Positions 5,083 to 8,798 of a stretch of DNA of 8,798 nucleotides are shown here, in pieces. A program made the translations under genes and the position numbers. The stretch is from positions 1 through 8,798 of the forward strand of contig DASYQJ010000099.1 in the NCBI GenBank assembly GCA_036005605.1, written 5' to 3'. Each line of letters starts with the position of its first letter. Position 1 is the first letter of the stretch. Under the pieces are notes generated by a model. The model worked only from the letters and a program-made list of their open reading frames with translations, searched no databases and was not told where the DNA came from. Source of the stretch: JALZAA01 sp036005605 (GTDB taxonomy: Bacteria; Actinomycetota; Acidimicrobiia; IMCC26256; JACDBD01).

Positions 5083-7602
5083 ATGCCTGCCACACAGGCG
5101 GATGGCGCGATTCGCGTCGAGGGCGTCGTCAACGACGCCGGCAAGACCATGTCGTTTGAGACGGGCCGTCTGGCCCCCATGGCCGACGGCGCCGCCGCCG
5201 TCAGGATCGGCGACACCACCCTGCTCACCACGGTCGTCACCGACAAGCCGCGCGAAGGAATCGACTTCTTCCCGCTGACGGTCGACGTCGAAGAGCGCAT
5301 GTACGCCGCGGGCAAGATTCCGGGGTCGTTCTTCCGCCGGGAGGGACGTCCCGGAGAGCAGGCGATTCTCACCTGCCGGCTCACGGACCGGCCCTTGCGG
5401 CCGTCGTTCCCCGAGGGGTTCCGCAACGAGGTGCAGGTCATCTCGACGATCCTCGGCGCCGACCTCGAGAACCCGCACGACATCGCGTCGATCAACGGCG
5501 CGTCGGCGGCGTTGACGGTCTCGGGCATCCCCTTCAACGGCCCGATCGGCGCCGTGCGGTTGGCGCACCACCACGGGGAATGGATCGCGCACCCGACGTA
5601 CCAGGAGGGTGACGAGTCGACGTTCGAGCTCGTCGTCGCCGGTCGGCGGACCGACGTCGGCGAGATCGCGATCATGATGGTCGAGGCGGGCGGCACCGAA
5701 GCGACGTGCGAGCTGTACGAGCAGGGCGCGCCCAAGATCACCGAAGAGCTCATCGCCGACGGCCTCGAGGTGTCGAAGCGCTGGATCGGCGCGTCGATCG
5801 ACCTGCAGCTCGAGCTGCGCAAGGCCTACGAGGACGCCCGCGGCCCGATCGAGACGATCTCATACGACGTCCACACCGACTACGACGACGACGTCTACGG
5901 CGCCGTCGAAGACGCTGCCCGCAGCGACGTCGAAGAGGCGATGAAGATCGCCGACAAGACCGCTCGCGAGGGGCGCACCCACGAGCTCGAGGCCCAGGTG
6001 CTGGAACGGCTGGCCGGCACGGCCGATTCGCCCGGACCGTTCGCGGATCGCGCCGGTCAGGTCAAGAAGGCGTTCCGGTCGCTCCAGAAGGACGTCGTCC
6101 GCAAGCGCATCGTCAACGAGGGCGCCCGCATCGACGGGCGCAGCCCGTCCGACATCCGTCCGCTGTCGGCCGAGGTCGGCGTGATCTCCACCGCGCACGG
6201 CTCGGGGTTGTTCCAGCGGGGCGAGACCCAGGTGCTGAGCGTGGCGACGCTCGCCATGCCGCGCATGGAGCAGATGCTCGACACAATCGGCATCGACGAG
6301 CGCAAGCGCTACATGCACCACTACAACTTCCCGCCGTTCTCCACCGGGGAGGTCGGACGGGTCGGCTCGCCCAAGCGGCGCGAGATCGGGCATGGCGCGC
6401 TCGCCGAGCGGGCGCTCATCCCGGTTCTCCCGAGCGCGGAGCAGTGGCCGTACACGATGCGGGTCGTCTCCGACGTGCTGTCGTCGAACGGCTCGACGTC
6501 GATGGCGTCCGTCTGCGGCTCGACGCTGTCGCTCATGGATGCCGGGGTGCCGATCAAGGGTCCCGTCGCCGGCATCGCCATGGGCCTCGTCTACGCGGAC
6601 GGCAAGTACACGACCCTGACGGACATCCTCGGCGCCGAGGACGCGTTCGGCGACATGGACTTCAAGGTGGCAGGCACGGCGGAGTTCGTGACCGCCCTGC
6701 AACTCGACACGAAGATCGACGGTCTCCCGGCGGACGTCCTCGCCCAGGCGCTGCACCAGGCGAAAGAGGCACGCCTCCAGGTGCTGTCGGTTCTGCACGA
6801 CGCAATTCCCGAGCCCCGGGCCGACGTCCGGGAGCGGGCGCCCAAGATCGTGAGCTTCGAGATCCCGATCGACAAGATCGGCGAAGTGATCGGCCCGAAG
6901 GGCAAGGTCATCAACGCCATCACTCTCGAGACCGGCGCCGACGTCTCGGTCTCCGACGACGGTGTCGTCGGCACGGTGACCATCGGGTCGAAGGACGGCT
7001 CGCAGGTCGAGGAGGCCCGCCGGCGCATCGACCTGATCCTCGATCCCCCGATGGCGGAGATCGGCGCCGTGTACCCCGGCAAGGTCGTCAACATCACCAA
7101 GTTCGGGGCGTTCGTGAACATCCTTCCCGGCCGCGACGGGCTGCTCCATATCTCGAAGCTGGGCGGGGACCGGCGCATCGACCGGGTCGAAGACGTGCTG
7201 AACCTGGGCGATGAGGTCGAAGTGCGCGTTTCCGACATCGACAACCAGGGCAAGCTCTCGCTGTCCCTCGTTGGTGAGGGCGGCGACGCGAGTGGGCCAC
7301 CACGTTCCGATGGCGGATCGGGCGAGCGGCAGCAAGGCAACGGCGAGCCGGGCACGTCGGCTCGCGGTGGGCGGGGGAGCGATCAGGACCGTGCGCCCGA
7401 ACGGGCGCGCGGCCGAGGCGCAAGCCGAACGAAGGAAGCTGTGTCCTTCGAGCAGTACTGGGAGAGTCAGGCGAAAGACGAATTCGGCGACCTCGGCCCG
7501 GCTGACGTCGGGCGACCGGAACGCGGCGGCGGCCGCGGCGGAAGTGGCGGCCGCGGCGGTGGCGGCGGCCGGCGGCGGGGTGGCCGAGGCGGTACCCGGT
7601 AG
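5083..7602 (+). CDS. pnp: Polynucleotide phosphorylase (PNPase / GpsI) with long RGG-rich tail
   Basis: An 839-residue trimeric 3'-5' phosphorolytic exoribonuclease that releases nucleoside diphosphates and can also add tails. Domains: RNase PH-like 1 (about 12-150, with FFRREGRP at 83-90), an all-alpha linker (about 160-330), RNase PH-like 2 (about 335-570; GDMDFK, with D520 and D526 matching the catalytic Asp pair D486/D492 of E. coli), KH (about 588-655, GxxG as G604-P-K-G607) and S1 (about 661-732). After S1 come about 107 low-complexity residues: a polar, Gly/Arg-rich part, one ordered-looking segment SFEQYWESQAKDEFGDLGPA (788-807), then six-fold RGG repeats in all, five of them in 814-839. 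Typical PNPases end soon after S1 (700-760 residues), so the tail is an extension; RGG tracts usually bind RNA. The ATG at 5083 has GAGGAG 7 bases upstream. The M16 peptidase follows after 5 bases. Confidence 0.97.
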   Translation: MPATQADGAIRVEGVVNDAGKTMSFETGRLAPMADGAAAVRIGDTTLLTTVVTDKPREGIDFFPLTVDVEERMYAAGKIPGSFFRREGRPGEQAILTCRLTDRPLRPSFPEGFRNEVQVISTILGADLENPHDIASINGASAALTVSGIPFNGPIGAVRLAHHHGEWIAHPTYQEGDESTFELVVAGRRTDVGEIAIMMVEAGGTEATCELYEQGAPKITEELIADGLEVSKRWIGASIDLQLELRKAYEDARGPIETISYDVHTDYDDDVYGAVEDAARSDVEEAMKIADKTAREGRTHELEAQVLERLAGTADSPGPFADRAGQVKKAFRSLQKDVVRKRIVNEGARIDGRSPSDIRPLSAEVGVISTAHGSGLFQRGETQVLSVATLAMPRMEQMLDTIGIDERKRYMHHYNFPPFSTGEVGRVGSPKRREIGHGALAERALIPVLPSAEQWPYTMRVVSDVLSSNGSTSMASVCGSTLSLMDAGVPIKGPVAGIAMGLVYADGKYTTLTDILGAEDAFGDMDFKVAGTAEFVTALQLDTKIDGLPADVLAQALHQAKEARLQVLSVLHDAIPEPRADVRERAPKIVSFEIPIDKIGEVIGPKGKVINAITLETGADVSVSDDGVVGTVTIGSKDGSQVEEARRRIDLILDPPMAEIGAVYPGKVVNITKFGAFVNILPGRDGLLHISKLGGDRRIDRVEDVLNLGDEVEVRVSDIDNQGKLSLSLVGEGGDASGPPRSDGGSGERQQGNGEPGTSARGGRGSDQDRAPERARGRGASRTKEAVSFEQYWESQAKDEFGDLGPADVGRPERGGGRGGSGGRGGGGGRRRGGRGGTR
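7528..7559 (+). repeat. Two direct copies of a 14-bp GC-only unit in the pnp 3' end
   Basis: GGCGGCCGCGGCGG occurs at 7528-7541 and again at 7546-7559 (18-base period), encoding Gly-Arg-Gly-rich sequence in the PNPase tail. Each copy holds a GCGGCCGC palindrome. Such repeats can expand or contract by slippage, so tail length may vary between strains and this stretch is prone to assembly error. Confidence 0.8.
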
Positions 7603-7607
7603 GCCTG

Positions 7608-8798
7608 GTGGTGGGCCCGGCCGGCACCGGACCGGCGGGGCAGGGGATTCGTAGAACGCGGCTCGACTCGGGTCTCCGGGTCGTCACGGAAGCGCTTCCG
7701 ACCCTGCGTTCGGTGAGCGTCGGCTTCTGGGTCGGCGTCGGCTCGCGGGACGAGCACGACAGCGAGCTCGGCGCCAGCCACTTCCTCGAGCACTTGTTGT
7801 TCAAGGGCACCGCCGAGCGGAGCGCGGCCGAGATTGCGCACGCCGTCGAGTCCGTCGGCGGCGACATGAACGCGTTCACGGCCCAGGAGATGACGGCGTT
7901 CTACGTCCGCGTTCCCGACGAGCAGCTCGATCTTGCGATCGACATCCTCGCCGACGTCGTCTGGGCTGCCGCGTTGCGGGCCGGCGACGTCGACGCCGAG
8001 AGGAACGTCATCCTCGAAGAGCTCCACATGCGCGACGACGCACCCGACGACCTGGTCCACGAGCTCTTCGCGCACGCCATGTTCCCCGACCATCCGCTCG
8101 GCCGTGAGGTGCTCGGAACCCAGCAGTCGATCGAGGACATGACACGAGAGCAGATCGCGCGCTTCCACCATCACCACTACCGCCCCTCGGCGATCGTGGT
8201 GGCCGCGGCAGGAAACCTGACCCACGACCGGGTGGTCGACAGGCTCGCGAGCCACGGCGAAGCGCTCGAGGTCGGCCCCGACGTCGAGCTCGGCCGGTCG
8301 GTCGAGGGCCTCGCCCCGGCCCGGCCGCGCGCGGTCCTGACGAAACCGGTCGAGCAGGTCCATGTGGTCATGGGCACGCGCGGCATCGCGCGCGAGGACC
8401 CCGACCGGTACGCGCTCACCGTGCTCAATCAGGCGCTCGGGGGCGGCATGTCGTCCCGGCTCTTCCAGGAGGTCCGCGAACGGCGCGGCCTGGCGTACGC
8501 CGTGTACTCGTACCGGGTCGCGTACGTCGAGACCGGCGCGTTCGGCGTGTACGCCGGCACCGCACCGGGACGAGCCACCGAGACGATCGACGTGGTGGGC
8601 ACCGAGCTCGATCGCGTGATCCGGGACGCCGGCATCGGCGGCGACGAGCTGGTCGACGCCAAGGGCCACCTCAAAGGTTCGATGGCGCTGTCACTCGAGA
8701 CCTCGAACAGCCGCATGCACCGCTTGGGCAGCAGTGAGCTGATGCTCGGCGAGGCGCTGTCGCTGGACGAGATCGCGGCGCGCGTCGACGCGGTGACG
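7608..8798 (+). CDS. M16 family zinc metallopeptidase (PepR/YmxG-like), 3' end cut by window
   Basis: 397 residues are visible, most of the 420-430 usual for the family. The inverted zinc motif HxxEH is H58-F-L-E61-H62 (numbered from 7608), with the third ligand in the ILEEL segment about 75 residues later (E137/E138). Other family blocks are LDSGLRVVTE near the N-terminus, FWVGVGSRDE, NAFTAQEMTAFYVRV, and in the second half GGGMSSRLFQEVRERRGLAYAVYSY, which carries the Arg/Tyr pair that positions substrate. Both halves of the clamshell are therefore present and the catalytic site is intact. There is no signal peptide, so it should be cytoplasmic; substrates are unknown, probably peptides. The start is GTG at 7608 or 7611; AGG at 7601-7603 overlaps the pnp stop and fits either. 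The place after pnp matches mycobacterial pepR after gpsI. The stop codon lies beyond the window. Confidence 0.93.
   Translation, partial: MVGPAGTGPAGQGIRRTRLDSGLRVVTEALPTLRSVSVGFWVGVGSRDEHDSELGASHFLEHLLFKGTAERSAAEIAHAVESVGGDMNAFTAQEMTAFYVRVPDEQLDLAIDILADVVWAAALRAGDVDAERNVILEELHMRDDAPDDLVHELFAHAMFPDHPLGREVLGTQQSIEDMTREQIARFHHHHYRPSAIVVAAAGNLTHDRVVDRLASHGEALEVGPDVELGRSVEGLAPARPRAVLTKPVEQVHVVMGTRGIAREDPDRYALTVLNQALGGGMSSRLFQEVRERRGLAYAVYSYRVAYVETGAFGVYAGTAPGRATETIDVVGTELDRVIRDAGIGGDELVDAKGHLKGSMALSLETSNSRMHRLGSSELMLGEALSLDEIAARVDAVT

Noticed and set aside
2644..5592. A 982-codon open frame on the minus strand spanning truB, ribF and rpsO
   Set aside because: It runs antisense to several genes with clear family motifs. 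Its translation is a low-complexity Arg/Asp/Val/His mix, the usual product of reading high-GC genes backwards, with no recognisable domain.
5860..7335. A 491-codon minus-strand open frame antisense to pnp
   Set aside because: Same GC-driven antisense effect; pnp carries intact KH, S1 and RNase PH motifs throughout this region.
7467..8669. A 400-codon minus-strand open frame antisense to the M16 peptidase
   Set aside because: The plus strand encodes a clear HxxEH peptidase; the reverse reading shows only compositional sequence.

Overview
The window is a stretch of high-GC actinobacterial chromosome with one tightly packed, co-directional (+ strand) block of housekeeping genes for translation and RNA metabolism. 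The bacterium is probably in Actinomycetota; an Acidimicrobiia-like lineage is a guess. The evidence is the very strong G/C preference at third codon positions, GTG and TTG starts, a DUF222-HNH nuclease gene of the 13E12 type, and the gene order ylxP-rbfA-nrnA-truB-ribF-rpsO-pnp-M16 peptidase, much of which is shared with mycobacteria and relatives.

Layout. Positions 2-994 hold the 3' part of a DUF222/HNH nuclease gene that enters from the left edge. A 55-base gap leads to ylxP (DUF503), rbfA (30S maturation), a DHH/DHHA1 phosphoesterase of the NrnA type (nanoRNA and pAp/pApA hydrolysis), truB (tRNA pseudouridine-55 synthase) and ribF (bifunctional riboflavin kinase/FAD synthetase). These five genes overlap or lie 1-3 bases apart and look like one operon. 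A candidate promoter at the end of ribF starts a second unit, rpsO (ribosomal protein S15), whose leader carries a perfect hairpin. A 165-base gap with several stem-loops separates rpsO from pnp (polynucleotide phosphorylase with a long disordered RGG tail). An M16 zinc peptidase follows 5 bases after pnp and runs off the right edge.

How the genes fit together. RbfA, TruB, S15 and probably YlxP serve ribosome or tRNA maturation. PNPase degrades RNA to short oligomers, and NrnA-type enzymes remove the last di- to pentanucleotides. RibF makes FMN and FAD and is a habitual neighbour of truB. The M16 peptidase follows pnp as pepR follows gpsI in mycobacteria.

I see no previously undescribed multi-gene system. 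The least explained parts are the two noncoding leaders (rpsO and pnp), the PNPase tail with an isolated aromatic-acidic motif between disordered stretches, and the HNH nuclease gene where infB would usually lie. No gene-free stretch exceeds 300 bases, and no tRNA, rRNA, CRISPR array or insertion sequence is visible.
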